Source: Anaerofustis stercorihominis (GTDB taxonomy: Bacteria > Bacillota > Clostridia > Eubacteriales > Anaerofustaceae). Taken from it: a DNA stretch of 64,000 bases. The position numbers and the translations under genes were made by a program. Location: assembly GCF_005844425.1 (NCBI RefSeq), contig NZ_SPHL01000004.1, forward strand, positions 1-64,000, given 5' to 3'. Position 1 is the first letter of the stretch; each line of letters starts with the position of its first letter. The notes beneath the pieces are model-generated. The model was not told the origin of the DNA. It made no database searches and saw nothing but the letters and a program-made list of their open reading frames with translations. Positions 1 to 6,865 of the stretch are shown in pieces.

Positions 1-122
1 GTGATGTAAGGAAACCAATTTAAAAAATTCCTTGTATAAAATAAAATAAATAATCCCAGTAATATTAATGATATAGATGAAATAAGCAGGTTAAATGCTG
101 AAATATTTTTCTTGTAATTCAT
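1..122 (-). CDS. Partial membrane protein, N-terminus only
   Basis: The reverse strand opens with ATG at 122-120, preceded by a good ribosome binding site (agaggga, about 6 nt upstream), and stays open for 40 codons to the window edge. The predicted start is MNYKKNISAF followed by one strongly hydrophobic stretch (LLISSISLILLGLFILFY), so this is an integral membrane protein with its N-terminus at the membrane. The family is not recognisable from 40 residues; a small multi-pass protein such as the HdeD/DUF308 type is only a guess. It lies downstream of the amidohydrolase on the same strand and has host-like AT-rich base composition. Confidence 0.6.
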   Translation of the reverse strand, partial: MNYKKNISAFNLLISSISLILLGLFILFYTRNFLNWFPYI

Positions 123-174
123 AATTTTCTCCCTCTTTTTTGTATTATATCATTTTATTTACCGGGATTTTATA

Positions 175-1345
175 TTAATTATTAATTTTTTTATATATGC
201 TTTTACCGTTCTTTATTGTTTCAAGAACATTTATATTTTGTATTTCGTCAATATTTTTTACTTTTAAAGGATTTTTATCCAAAATTATAAAGTCGGCATT
301 TTTTCCTTCTTTAATGCTTCCTTTTTCATTTTCTTCAAAATAAGAATATGCGGCATTTATTGTTGCAGCTTTTAATGCTTCTTCTATTGATATTTTTTCT
401 TCTTCTCCTAAAATAACTCCATTTTTTGTCTCTCTTTTTAAAGTTATCCATATACTTCTTAATATATTAGGTTCAACAACAGGTGTATCTTCGTGAATTG
501 TGTATACTACATTATTTTTTATAGCAGATTTAATAGGTGAGATATTAAATGCACGTTTTCCTAAATTTTTCAAATGAATATCTCCGAAAAAATATATATG
601 ATCCGCAAAGAAAGATGCTATCATTCCGATTTTAGACATTTCTTTCAGTTGGTCTTTTCTTACTGTTTGTGCATGAATCATTACAGGTCTGATATTTGTT
701 TTTTTATTTTTAAATGCACTTATTAGCTGATCTGCAGCGCTGTCTCCATTGCAATGGGTAATTATTTGAATATTTTCCTTTATGGCTGTATCTACAAAAT
801 GTTCTACTTCACTGTCTTTATAAATAGGATATCCTCTGTATTCTTTCTCGTTTTCATATGGTTTTGACATCCACGCAGTTTTACCTTGTGGCGAACCGTC
901 TAAAAATAATTTATATCCTCCTATTTTATAGCGGTTATGATATTTTAAATATTCTTTATTTTCATCTATTATTTCTTTACAATTTTTTATGTCTACATAA
1001 CTTACAACATCAATATCAAGCATATTTTTTTTAGACATTTCTTTTAAAATATTAAATTCTTCATATTTTGTAAGTCCGTCTTGAGCTGTTGTTATACCAT
1101 ATTGTAAATAGATTCTTTCTGCTTTTTTTATTGCTTCCATTAATTTTTCTATTGAAATATTCATGCATTTTTTTGTGTTATCTATAAAAGCACTTTCTTC
1201 AAGATATCCGTTTGGAATACCATTTTCTCTTCCTATTTTTCCTCCAATAGGATCTTTTGTATCCTTATTTATATTTAGTATTTCAAGTGCTTTAGTGTTA
1301 ACAACACCCATATGACCGGAAGAATGAGTAATTAAAATTAGAATT
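175..1345 (-). pseudogene. YtcJ-type amidohydrolase, C-terminal part (gene split by the ICE)
   Basis: This is the C-terminal three quarters of a metal-dependent amidohydrolase of the YtcJ/YtcJ-like family, cytoplasmic hydrolases of unsettled substrate. The frame enters from the ICE junction as ILITHSSGHMGVVN, and SGHMGVVN is the family hallmark. Later motifs are DGSPQG, HCNGDSAADQ (catalytic or metal His), HEDTPV (the usual H-x-D-x-P aspartate) and NADFIILD near the C-terminus. The matching N-terminal part with the HxH metal motif is at 52955-53366. Joined across the repeat aaattagaatt the sequence reads DKVSKEILILITHSSGHMG without a break, so the gene was intact before insertion. An internal ATG at 1311 could start translation, but the fragment lacks the first metal ligands and should be inactive. 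Confidence 0.9.
1335..1345. repeat. ICE left junction repeat (attL core)
   Basis: The 11-mer aaattagaatt occurs here and at 52955-52965, exactly where host amidohydrolase sequence stops and ICE sequence begins. One copy is needed to restore the amidohydrolase frame. Tn916/Tn1549-type integrases insert at AT-rich targets and leave short coupling sequences, so part of the identity may come from target resemblance rather than a strict duplication. Confidence 0.75.
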
Positions 1346-1645
1346 AGCCCTTTGAAATTTCACCACCTTCCGAGAGGCGTTATCGGGTGTTATTAAACCC
1401 CCGAAAACCCTTGAAAATACGCCAATTTATCCATGCAAAGGTGTTATGGGCTGTTATCGAACATTACCGCATTTTTATGGCCTCACGGACGCTCGTGAGG
1501 GAAAAATTAAGGGCAAAATACAGGGAACGACAAGAGAATGAAGTGGCAAAGAGAACTGTCGTGATGTGTGCCAGGCTCCGCCGGAGCCTTCCCCTGTGTG
1601 CAGCCGGACAACTGAATATAGCGGCTCTTGTGGGCCGATGTATTG
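1346..1645. other. ICE left end, no convincing gene
   Basis: About 300 bp between the junction and the first terminator. A frame of 89 codons (1387-1656) is open, but it has no ribosome binding site, a low-complexity basic composition and no recognisable domain, so I treat the stretch as non-coding. It contains related short words (GTTATCgggTGTTAT at 1379-1393 and TGTTATgggctGTTATC around 1443-1459) and the 10-mer CCCTTGAAAA at 1408-1417. The 10-mer recurs inverted at the right end (TTTTCAAGGG, 52925-52934). These are candidate arm-type binding sites for Int or Xis. Confidence 0.5.
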
Positions 1646-1679
1646 ACGGACATTAGTGTTTCTGCTGATGTCCGTTTTT
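1646..1679 (+). terminator. Rho-independent terminator-like hairpin
   Basis: Perfect 8-bp arms ACGGACAT (1646-1653) and ATGTCCGT (1668-1675) with a 14-nt loop, followed by a T run. It would stop transcription entering from the ICE left end before parB. Confidence 0.65.
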
Positions 1680-1703
1680 CTATGCCTAAAATCAGATGCG
1701 AAG

Positions 1704-1730
1704 GGAGGTTCCGGGCTGGGCCTCCTTTTT
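1704..1730 (+). terminator. Second hairpin with T5 tail upstream of parB
   Basis: Arms GGAGG (1704-1708) and CCTCC (1721-1725) are followed by TTTTT. It lies 25 nt upstream of the parB start. It may be a weak terminator or a leader attenuator for the transfer operon. Confidence 0.45.
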
Positions 1731-1754
1731 GTGTCTCAATGGAGGTGAGAAGCA

Positions 1755-2672
1755 TTGAGCGATAAGCCCGCGTCACCTGCCAGGGGACGAAAGAAAACCG
1801 CCCCGCCTGCCCAGCAGCCACCCCAGGAAGAAGTGGTGGTTCGCCTGCCGCTGACGGACCTTTACCCATTCCCGGACCATCCTTTTCAGGTGCGGGACGA
1901 TGAGGAAATGAAAGAGACAATCCAGAGCGTCAAAGAGTATGGCGTGATTGTCCCTGCCATCGTGCGGCCCCGCGAGGAAGGCGGCTATGAGATCGTAGCC
2001 GGACACCGGCGCAAATACGCCTGTGAGCAGGCCGGTCTGGATACCATGCCGGTTCTGATCCGCAACCTGGACCGGGATGCGGCCACCATCATCATGGTGG
2101 ACAGCAACCTTCAGCGGGAGAACATCCTTCCCAGCGAAAGGGCCAAGGCGTACAAGATGAAGCTGGAGGCTATCAAGCGGCAGGGCGCACGAAACGATTT
2201 GACTTCGCCGAAAATTTCGGCGAAGTTGAGAAGTGATGATGAGATCGGCCAGCAGATGGGGGTCAGCGGCGATACGGTCCGCAATTATATTTCCCTGACG
2301 AACCTGGTCCCGGAGCTGATGCAGATGGTAGACGAGAAAAAGATTGCCCTTTCACCCGCCTATCAAATTGCGGCGCTCAAACCGGAGGAACAGCAGATGC
2401 TCGTCACCACGATAGACTATGAGCAGGCCACCCCGTCACTCTCCCAGGCCCAGCGGATGAAGAAATTCAGCCAGGCCGGGCGGCTCAATGAGGACAGTAT
2501 GCTGGCAATCATGTCCGAGGAAAAGAAGCCGGAGAAGTTCAGCCTGACCTTTGACGGGGACCGCATACGCAAGTATTTTCCAAAATCCTATACGCCCCTG
2601 CAAATGGAAAACACCATCATCAAGCTGCTTGAGGCATGGCAGAGGAAACGCCAGCGCAGCCAGGAGCGGTAA
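1755..2672 (+). CDS. parB: ParB/Spo0J-family partition protein
   Basis: ParB-like DNA-binding protein of 305 residues, the first gene of the long ICE operon. An N-terminal ParB/sulfiredoxin-fold nuclease-like domain (about residues 30-120) holds the two family boxes GYEIVAGHRR and VDSNLQREN. An HTH region follows (about 155-185, IGQQMGVSGDTVRNYISL). The start is TTG at 1755, chosen because GGAGGTGAGA lies 5 nt upstream and no ATG fits. No ParA-type ATPase is visible in the window, so the protein may act in transcription or in maintenance of the excised circle rather than in a classical ParAB system. The C-terminus overlaps a frame that opens at 2636, but the next gene probably starts at 2741. 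Confidence 0.88.
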   Translation: MSDKPASPARGRKKTAPPAQQPPQEEVVVRLPLTDLYPFPDHPFQVRDDEEMKETIQSVKEYGVIVPAIVRPREEGGYEIVAGHRRKYACEQAGLDTMPVLIRNLDRDAATIIMVDSNLQRENILPSERAKAYKMKLEAIKRQGARNDLTSPKISAKLRSDDEIGQQMGVSGDTVRNYISLTNLVPELMQMVDEKKIALSPAYQIAALKPEEQQMLVTTIDYEQATPSLSQAQRMKKFSQAGRLNEDSMLAIMSEEKKPEKFSLTFDGDRIRKYFPKSYTPLQMENTIIKLLEAWQRKRQRSQER

Positions 2673-2740
2673 AACCGAATACACCTAACCCGCCGGACGA
2701 TCCATTTGCCCGGCCTTTTCATTTTCACAAGGAGGTATCC

Positions 2741-3349
2741 ATGTATATCAACACTTTCAAATACACACCGGCAGATGTAGACTGCAAACTTTGCACCGAG
2801 TATGTCAAAAAATTTGGCTGCACCGCCTGCGGCTGCCCCTGGATGGCCGAGCGCATTGAGGCGGGCGTTGTGGGCTATGCAGAGGTGGTCCGGCAGATGT
2901 TTCCCCACGATAAGCGCCTGATGGCCCGCCTGGAACCGCTGATCCGGGATTTCCCCGGTATGCTCTGGAAGGATGAGCGCCACCGGCAGCGCATGGAGGG
3001 CGTGAAAATCCACCTGGGACACAGCAAGCGCCGGGATACACCTGCCTTCTTTGCGGTCATGTTCCTGTTCACTTCCGATGAGGACATTTACCGCCGCGCC
3101 GGAAACTGCCTGTGCAGGCGAGGCGCAGAGTTTGACTATGCAAGGCTCCATGAGATTTCACCCCACGATTACACCCTCTATATCGCTGCGCGGGGCATTT
3201 ACACTAATGCGGGCGGCCTGACAACCCGTGACCTGGCGGATGCCGAGGTTGTGGACGCTGCGGCGCTCCGCATGATCGTGAACGCCCTGCTCATCGCCCG
3301 GTATGGCTGTGCGGCCTTGGATATTCACGAAAGGGGGCGCAAGGCATGA
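2741..3349 (+). CDS. Conserved ICE protein of unknown function, Cys-rich N-terminus
   Basis: A protein of 202 residues starting MYINTFKYTP. The ATG at 2741 is chosen because AAGGAGGTATCC lies directly upstream; an earlier in-frame start at 2636 would overlap parB and has no ribosome binding site. Near the N-terminus there is a cysteine cluster, CKLC...GCTACGCPW, which could bind metal. The rest is mainly helical with no membrane segment. I do not recognise an assigned function; similar proteins occur at this place in Tn1549-type elements. It is coupled to the next gene by a 4-bp ATGA overlap. Confidence 0.75.
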   Translation: MYINTFKYTPADVDCKLCTEYVKKFGCTACGCPWMAERIEAGVVGYAEVVRQMFPHDKRLMARLEPLIRDFPGMLWKDERHRQRMEGVKIHLGHSKRRDTPAFFAVMFLFTSDEDIYRRAGNCLCRRGAEFDYARLHEISPHDYTLYIAARGIYTNAGGLTTRDLADAEVVDAAALRMIVNALLIARYGCAALDIHERGRKA

Positions 3350-3615
3350 AACCTCTGCATCTCCCGCTGGAAGGCCACGACCTGCTGGCTGTGGAACGGT
3401 TCAAGGACGATACCCGGCACATGGCGGAATTTCTCATTCTGTCCACCCCCTGCCCCCTGGGGCGCAGGGGCCAGTATAAGCGGCTGTTTCTGACCGAGGA
3501 CGAGTATGCCCGGATGCGGTCCCTGGAACGCCAGGGCCAGCTTCAGATCCGCCGCCACGCTGCAATCATCGAGGGGCATATCCTGCCCGACAAACCCAAA
3601 AAACGCCGCCATTGA
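3346..3615 (+). CDS. Small conserved ICE protein, unknown function
   Basis: An 89-residue basic protein starting MKPLHLPLEG and ending KPKKRRH. It overlaps the preceding stop codon by 4 bp (ATGA), a sign of translational coupling. No domain, signal peptide or membrane segment is apparent. Its place between parB and the initiator suggests a maintenance or regulatory accessory role, but that is inference from position only. Confidence 0.65.
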   Translation: MKPLHLPLEGHDLLAVERFKDDTRHMAEFLILSTPCPLGRRGQYKRLFLTEDEYARMRSLERQGQLQIRRHAAIIEGHILPDKPKKRRH

Positions 3616-3645
3616 TGGCAGGCGTACCCATAGGAGGATTTAAGT

Positions 3646-4152
3646 ATGGACGCTTATGAAGCATTGAAAGAAACCTTTGACGATCTGTTTCAGCAGGCGG
3701 TTGAGGAAGGCTGCTACACCGAGGACGAGGCCACCGAGCTGGTGGAAAGCCTGGACATTTACAGTCTGTTGCAGGTGGTCCGCCATAATGCCACAACGGT
3801 GTATTCCTACATCACCCAGGGCAGGCAGGAACGGTCCTTTAACTACCGGGGCGAGGACCTGTTCCGCCAGAAAGCCACCCTGCTGTATGAGGAAACCGAC
3901 CAGGTGACAATGGAGATCGTGGTGGCTACCCGCACCTTGGAGCTGTGGCTCCTGGAAGATATGTCCCTGGCGGTTGTCTCCTGCGTGAGCGTGAACTACG
4001 ACCATGACGGTTATATCACGCAGTACCGCACCATCAAGGATACACCGGTCATGGACAGCGAGCTGTGCCTGGACCTGGGCGAGCTTGTGGAGGACTTAAA
4101 CGGGCTGTGCGGCCCGGTGTATGAACATACCCAGCCGGTCTATGAACCGTAA
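3646..4152 (+). CDS. Conserved acidic ICE protein, unknown function
   Basis: A 168-residue acidic protein (start MDAYEALKETFDDLF, end YEHTQPVYEP) with AGGAGGATTTAAGT upstream of the ATG. The sequence alternates helices and a beta-rich core (VTMEIVVATRTLELWLLED) with no membrane segments. I do not recognise the family. It lies 30 nt after the previous gene and is followed by a strong hairpin at 4160-4186. Confidence 0.65.
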   Translation: MDAYEALKETFDDLFQQAVEEGCYTEDEATELVESLDIYSLLQVVRHNATTVYSYITQGRQERSFNYRGEDLFRQKATLLYEETDQVTMEIVVATRTLELWLLEDMSLAVVSCVSVNYDHDGYITQYRTIKDTPVMDSELCLDLGELVEDLNGLCGPVYEHTQPVYEP

Positions 4153-4159
4153 CCAGTAA

Positions 4160-4189
4160 GGCGGCTGGCCCCAGGGCCGGGCCGCCCTT
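4160..4189 (+). terminator. Intergenic hairpin with C/T-rich tail
   Basis: Arms GGCGGC (4160-4165) and GCCGCC (4181-4186) enclose a second GGCC/GGCC pairing and are followed by CTTTC. Similar GC hairpins stand in front of several genes of this operon (5080, 5532, 8519). They may partially terminate or protect the transcript. Confidence 0.5.
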
Positions 4190-4209
4190 TCAGAATGGGA
4201 GTGATGAAT

Positions 4210-5091
4210 ATGGCAGTTTTTCGCGTAGAGCGCACACGGGACTACACCGTGATGAGCAACTACCACCTGAAAGATACCGGCCTGACCCTGAAAGCCAAGG
4301 GGCTTCTCTCCATGATGCTCTCCCTGCCGGATGAGTGGAATTACACAACGCGGGGCCTGGCCTCCATCTGCAAGGAAAGCGTGGAGACGATTGGCAAGAC
4401 CCTCCGGGAGCTGGAAAGCGCGGGGTATCTGACCCGCAGGCAGCTTCGGGGCAAGAATGGCCGGATCACCGATACCGAGTACACCATCTTTGAGAAGCCG
4501 GTCAAGCCCCAGCCGGAACCGGCCCAGCCAGATACGGCTTCACCAGGTACGGAAAACCCGGATATGGTAAATCCAGATATGGAAACACCAGATATGGCTG
4601 TACCAGATACGGGAAATCCGCCGCAATTAAATACTAAGAAATCAAATATCCAAAAATCAAATACTCATGGATCAAATACTCATTCATTCTTTCCTTCTGC
4701 GCCTGCGGCGGCAGAGACGGACGGACAGACGGAAGTAATGGAAAAACGAGAGGAAATCAGGGATCAGATTGAGTACGAGCATATCTGCAATTCCCTGAAC
4801 CGGGAACAGATAGACGAGTTCGTGGAAATCATGCTGGAAGTGGCGCTGACCAAAAGCCCCACCATCAAGATCGGGCGGGATGCGGAATACCCCACCGCTT
4901 TTGTTCAGCAGCGGTTTGCAAAGATCACCTGTTCCCACATCGAGAAAGTGCTGGACGGTATTCACGAAAACACCACCCGCGTCTGGAACACCAAGGCATA
5001 TCTGATGGCGGCGCTGTTCAATGCACCGTCCTCTCTGGACAACCACTACACGATGCTGGTCAATCACGACCTTTACGGAGGCGGCTCATAA
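4210..5091 (+). CDS. RepA_N-like replication initiator / DUF6017 protein
   Basis: A protein of 293 residues, start MAVFRVERTRDYTVM (ATG 4210, behind GGGAGTGATGAAT). The N-terminal 100 residues match the winged-helix N-terminus of RepA_N-type initiators and related DnaD-like proteins (LKAKGLLSMMLSLPDEWNYT, then an HTH around ESVETIGKTLRELESAGYL). A low-complexity linker of PDT/PDM repeats and KSN repeats covers about residues 105-160. The C-terminal domain (about 190-290) is of the DUF6017 type. The linker is encoded by two sets of 15-bp DNA repeats (see 4528-4612 and 4626-4685). RepA_N plasmids are known to carry their iterons inside rep. The likely job is replication of the excised circle. 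Confidence 0.78.
   Translation: MAVFRVERTRDYTVMSNYHLKDTGLTLKAKGLLSMMLSLPDEWNYTTRGLASICKESVETIGKTLRELESAGYLTRRQLRGKNGRITDTEYTIFEKPVKPQPEPAQPDTASPGTENPDMVNPDMETPDMAVPDTGNPPQLNTKKSNIQKSNTHGSNTHSFFPSAPAAAETDGQTEVMEKREEIRDQIEYEHICNSLNREQIDEFVEIMLEVALTKSPTIKIGRDAEYPTAFVQQRFAKITCSHIEKVLDGIHENTTRVWNTKAYLMAALFNAPSSLDNHYTMLVNHDLYGGGS
4528..4612 (+). repeat. Six iteron-like repeats with exact 15-bp period inside the initiator gene
   Basis: The 10-mers starting at 4528, 4543, 4558, 4573, 4588 and 4603 fit CCRGRTAYGG (for example CCAGATACGG, CCAGATATGG). The spacing is exactly 15 bp each time. They encode the Pro-Asp-Thr/Met repeats of the protein linker. Iterons inside the initiator gene are established for RepA_N-type plasmids, so this is a candidate replication origin of the ICE circle. 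Confidence 0.7.
4626..4685 (+). repeat. AT-rich 15-bp repeats next to the iterons (possible unwinding region)
   Basis: Four 15-bp units start at 4626, 4641, 4656 and 4671, with core ATCAAATA (first unit ATTAAATA). They are clearly more AT-rich than the surrounding ICE DNA. They encode the KSN/GSN repeats of the linker. AT-rich direct repeats next to iterons are typical of a DNA unwinding element; the assignment is inference. Confidence 0.55.
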
Positions 5092-5103
5092 GGGCCGCCT
5101 TTT
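5080..5103 (+). terminator. Hairpin overlapping the initiator stop codon
   Basis: Arms GGCGGC (5080-5085) and GCCGCC (5094-5099) with an 8-nt loop containing the TAA stop, followed by TTTTC. Possible intrinsic or partial terminator between the initiator and the next gene. Confidence 0.5.
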
Positions 5104-5136
5104 CTGCACCCCGGCATGGGGAGAAAGGAGTTTTGC

Positions 5137-5499
5137 ATGAAACGCCCGCTTGCGTATATCACCGCCCATTGGGGCGACAACGAGTTTGAGAACACCGAAA
5201 ACGCCGCCAAATACTGCCGCCTGGTCTACGAGGCCGGATTTTCCCCGGTCTGCCCGCTTCTGTTCCTTCCGCTGTTTTTGAAGGACAGCATCCCCCAGGA
5301 GCATAAGGACGGGATCGACATGGCCCGCGACTATCTCCGCCGCGCTTCTGTGCTGGTAGTCTGCGGCGGTACGGTGGATGAGGCCATGAAGAACGACATC
5401 GCCGTAGCCGAGCGGCTGCGGATCACCGCCACCACCCTGGACGGTATTTTGACGGTCAAGGGCCAGGGCCGCGAGGATGGCGGCAAAATGGGAGCCTGA
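5137..5499 (+). CDS. DUF4406/DUF7768-like nucleoside deoxyribosyltransferase-fold protein
   Basis: A protein of 120 residues. The ATG at 5137 is chosen because GAGAAAGGAG stands just upstream; the alternative ATG at 5116 has no such site. The fold signature is a Rossmann-like start (RPLAYITAHWGD), a central YCRLVYEAGFSPVCPLL and a later LRRASVLVVCGG and VDEAM. This is the pattern of DUF4406/DUF7768 proteins related to nucleoside 2-deoxyribosyltransferases. These are common on phages and ICEs and may act on nucleotides, but the substrate is unknown. Confidence 0.7.
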   Translation: MKRPLAYITAHWGDNEFENTENAAKYCRLVYEAGFSPVCPLLFLPLFLKDSIPQEHKDGIDMARDYLRRASVLVVCGGTVDEAMKNDIAVAERLRITATTLDGILTVKGQGREDGGKMGA

Positions 5500-5531
5500 C
5501 CCATGCGGGGGAAATACCTGCTCCGTCGTCT

Positions 5532-5565
5532 GGTGGTCCCGCCTTAGACGGGGCCGCCGCTTTCA
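5532..5565 (+). terminator. Intergenic hairpin before the PcfB-like gene
   Basis: Arms GGTGG (5532-5536) and CCGCC (5554-5558), with an inner CCCG/CGGG pairing, are followed by GCTTTC. It is the fourth GC-rich hairpin of the same style in this operon. Confidence 0.4.
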
Positions 5566-5589
5566 TCCTGACAGAAGGGAGTGATTTTG

Positions 5590-6075
5590 ATGCAGGAAGA
5601 AGTGGAAAACAGGACATTGACGCTGACGGTCAATGCCACCAAGTTCACCGGGCGGGTCCTGAAAGCGGCGCTTTCCAAGTACCTGGCCCACCGCAAGAAC
5701 AAGAAGCTGCAAAAGAGCCGGGACAGCCCGGACGATGTAAAGCCATACGGCAAGGTCAGCATGGAGGACCTGAAAAAGCAGTACGGCGACATGAAGGAGA
5801 TCGACCTGCAAGACAAGGGGCTTCGGAGTTTTGACCGGATTGCCCGCGAGTACAAGGTCCAGTATGCGGTCTATAAAACGGCAAAGGGCCAGTATCAGAT
5901 TTTCTTCAAGGCTCCCAGCGAGGCGAGTATGAACGCCGCCTTCCAGAAGTATTCCAAGAACCGGCTGAAAAAGGAGCAGCGCCGGGAGTCTGTGCTGGGT
6001 AAGCTCAAGAAGTTCAAGGAGCTGGTGAAAGCCCCGGTCCCGAACCGTGAGAAACGGAGGGAACAGGAACGATGA
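5590..6075 (+). CDS. PcfB family protein (DUF3801)
   Basis: A protein of 161 residues, start MQEEVENRTLTLTVNATKF at ATG 5590, about 9 nt after AGAAGGGAG (an in-frame GTG at 5581 is possible). PcfB-family proteins are small cytoplasmic partners encoded directly before the VirD4/PcfC coupling protein in Gram-positive conjugation systems. The recognisable features are the conserved DLKKQYGDMKEIDL region, the FDRIAREYKVQYAVYK core and a strongly basic C-terminal tail (NREKRREQER). It overlaps the following coupling-protein gene by 4 bp, consistent with coupled translation. Confidence 0.85.
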   Translation: MQEEVENRTLTLTVNATKFTGRVLKAALSKYLAHRKNKKLQKSRDSPDDVKPYGKVSMEDLKKQYGDMKEIDLQDKGLRSFDRIAREYKVQYAVYKTAKGQYQIFFKAPSEASMNAAFQKYSKNRLKKEQRRESVLGKLKKFKELVKAPVPNREKRREQER

Positions 6076-6527
6076 GACAGCTCGATTTGAAAAAACTTCT
6101 GCTCCCCAACCTGCCTTATCTGCTGATCGGCCTATATGCTACCAAGCTGGGCGAGGCGTGGCGGCTGGCTCCGGGCGCGGACGCTTCGGCCAAGCTGCTG
6201 GGCTTAATGGATGGATTTGCCGCCGCTTTTCAGTCAGCACTCCCCAGCTTTCACCCGGTTGACCTGCTGGTGGGCCTCTGCTGCGGGGCTGCCCTGCGTC
6301 TGGCTGTTTACTTCAAGGGCAAGAACGCCAAGAAGTACCGCAAGAACATGGAATACGGTTCGGCCCGCTGGGGTACGGCGGAGGACATCAAGCCGTTTAT
6401 GGACCCGGTGTTTGAGAATAACATCATTCTCACCCAGACGGAACGGCTGACGATGAACAGCCGCCCCAAGGACCCCAGGACAGCCAGGAATAAGAATGTT
6501 TTGATTATCGGCGGATCTGGAAGTGGT
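6072..6527 (+). pseudogene. TraG/VirD4 coupling protein, N-terminal part (interrupted)
   Basis: The N-terminal 152 codons of the type IV secretion coupling ATPase (PcfC/TraG/VirD4 family), which brings the relaxase-DNA complex to the mating channel. Two N-terminal membrane segments are visible (about residues 10-28 and 60-80), then GSARWGTAEDIKPFM and the start of the nucleotide-binding loop, NVLIIGGSGSG. The frame then runs into foreign sequence and stops at 6578. The missing residues K and T of Walker A resume at 6866. Joining 6527 to 6866 gives GGSGSGKTRFWLKPN in frame. As it stands, this part is a truncated product without ATPase activity. Confidence 0.88.
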
Positions 6528-6865
6528 AGAAGGCCCCCACCTGACCCTGCATGGGGTACGGGCCGATTGCCGTCTTAACCGAAGCCAGCAAGTAAGTTAA
6601 GAGTATCAGCGCGGAAGAAATCTGGAAGGGTTTTGCAGTCCTGACCGGAGTGGAAGGCCCGCCTTAAAAAGCGGGACACACGCAACGCATAGGGCTTGAG
6701 CCTGCCTTGCAGAATATAACAGCCCCACGAGGCCGCGCTGCCGGCTGGCCTGCCGGATACGGCAGGGCAAAAAGATATGCTATGCTGGGCGTGAATGGAC
6801 ACGCCGCTGAAAATGGGCGAAAGCTCCAGAGGGGCTGATAAAAAGCGGCCCGGTAATCACATCAG
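6528..6865 (+). ncRNA. 338-bp structured insert in traG, HEARO/omega-RNA-like candidate
   Basis: A non-coding insert that splits the Walker A codons of the coupling-protein gene. Its edges are fixed to within one base, because excision of 338 bp (6528-6865 or 6529-6866) restores the frame. It is dense in perfect stems: GGCCC/GGGCC (about 6532-6564) enclosing ACCC/GGGT, CTTAAC/GTTAAG (about 6574-6601), CCCGC/GCGGG (about 6658-6676), CCTGCCG/CGGCAGG (about 6750-6768) and GGCGTG/CACGCC (about 6788-6806). A closing pair AGCCCC (about 6720) with GGGGCT (about 6833) holds the last two. There is no ORF, and no group II domain V or group I core was recognised. Size, insertion behaviour and motifs such as GGGGCTGATAAAAAG recall HEARO RNAs, the guide RNAs of IscB/IsrB elements, but I could not run a covariance search. 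Confidence 0.5.

Noticed and set aside
1387-1656. 89-codon ORF at the ICE left end
   Set aside because: It has no ribosome binding site, a biased basic composition and a stop in the first terminator; more likely part of the non-coding end.
4528-4612. CRISPR-like array
   Set aside because: The repeats are 10 bp at a 15-bp period inside a coding region, with no spacers of suitable length and no cas genes.
6528-6865. Group II intron in traG
   Set aside because: The 5' end is not GTGYG and no domain V-like hairpin is present near the 3' end; there is no reverse transcriptase ORF.
6528-6865. Group I intron in traG
   Set aside because: The preceding base is T and the last base is G, as in group I introns, but the conserved core segments around P7 are not visible and no convincing P1 pairing with a G-U pair was found. 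A model search would be decisive.
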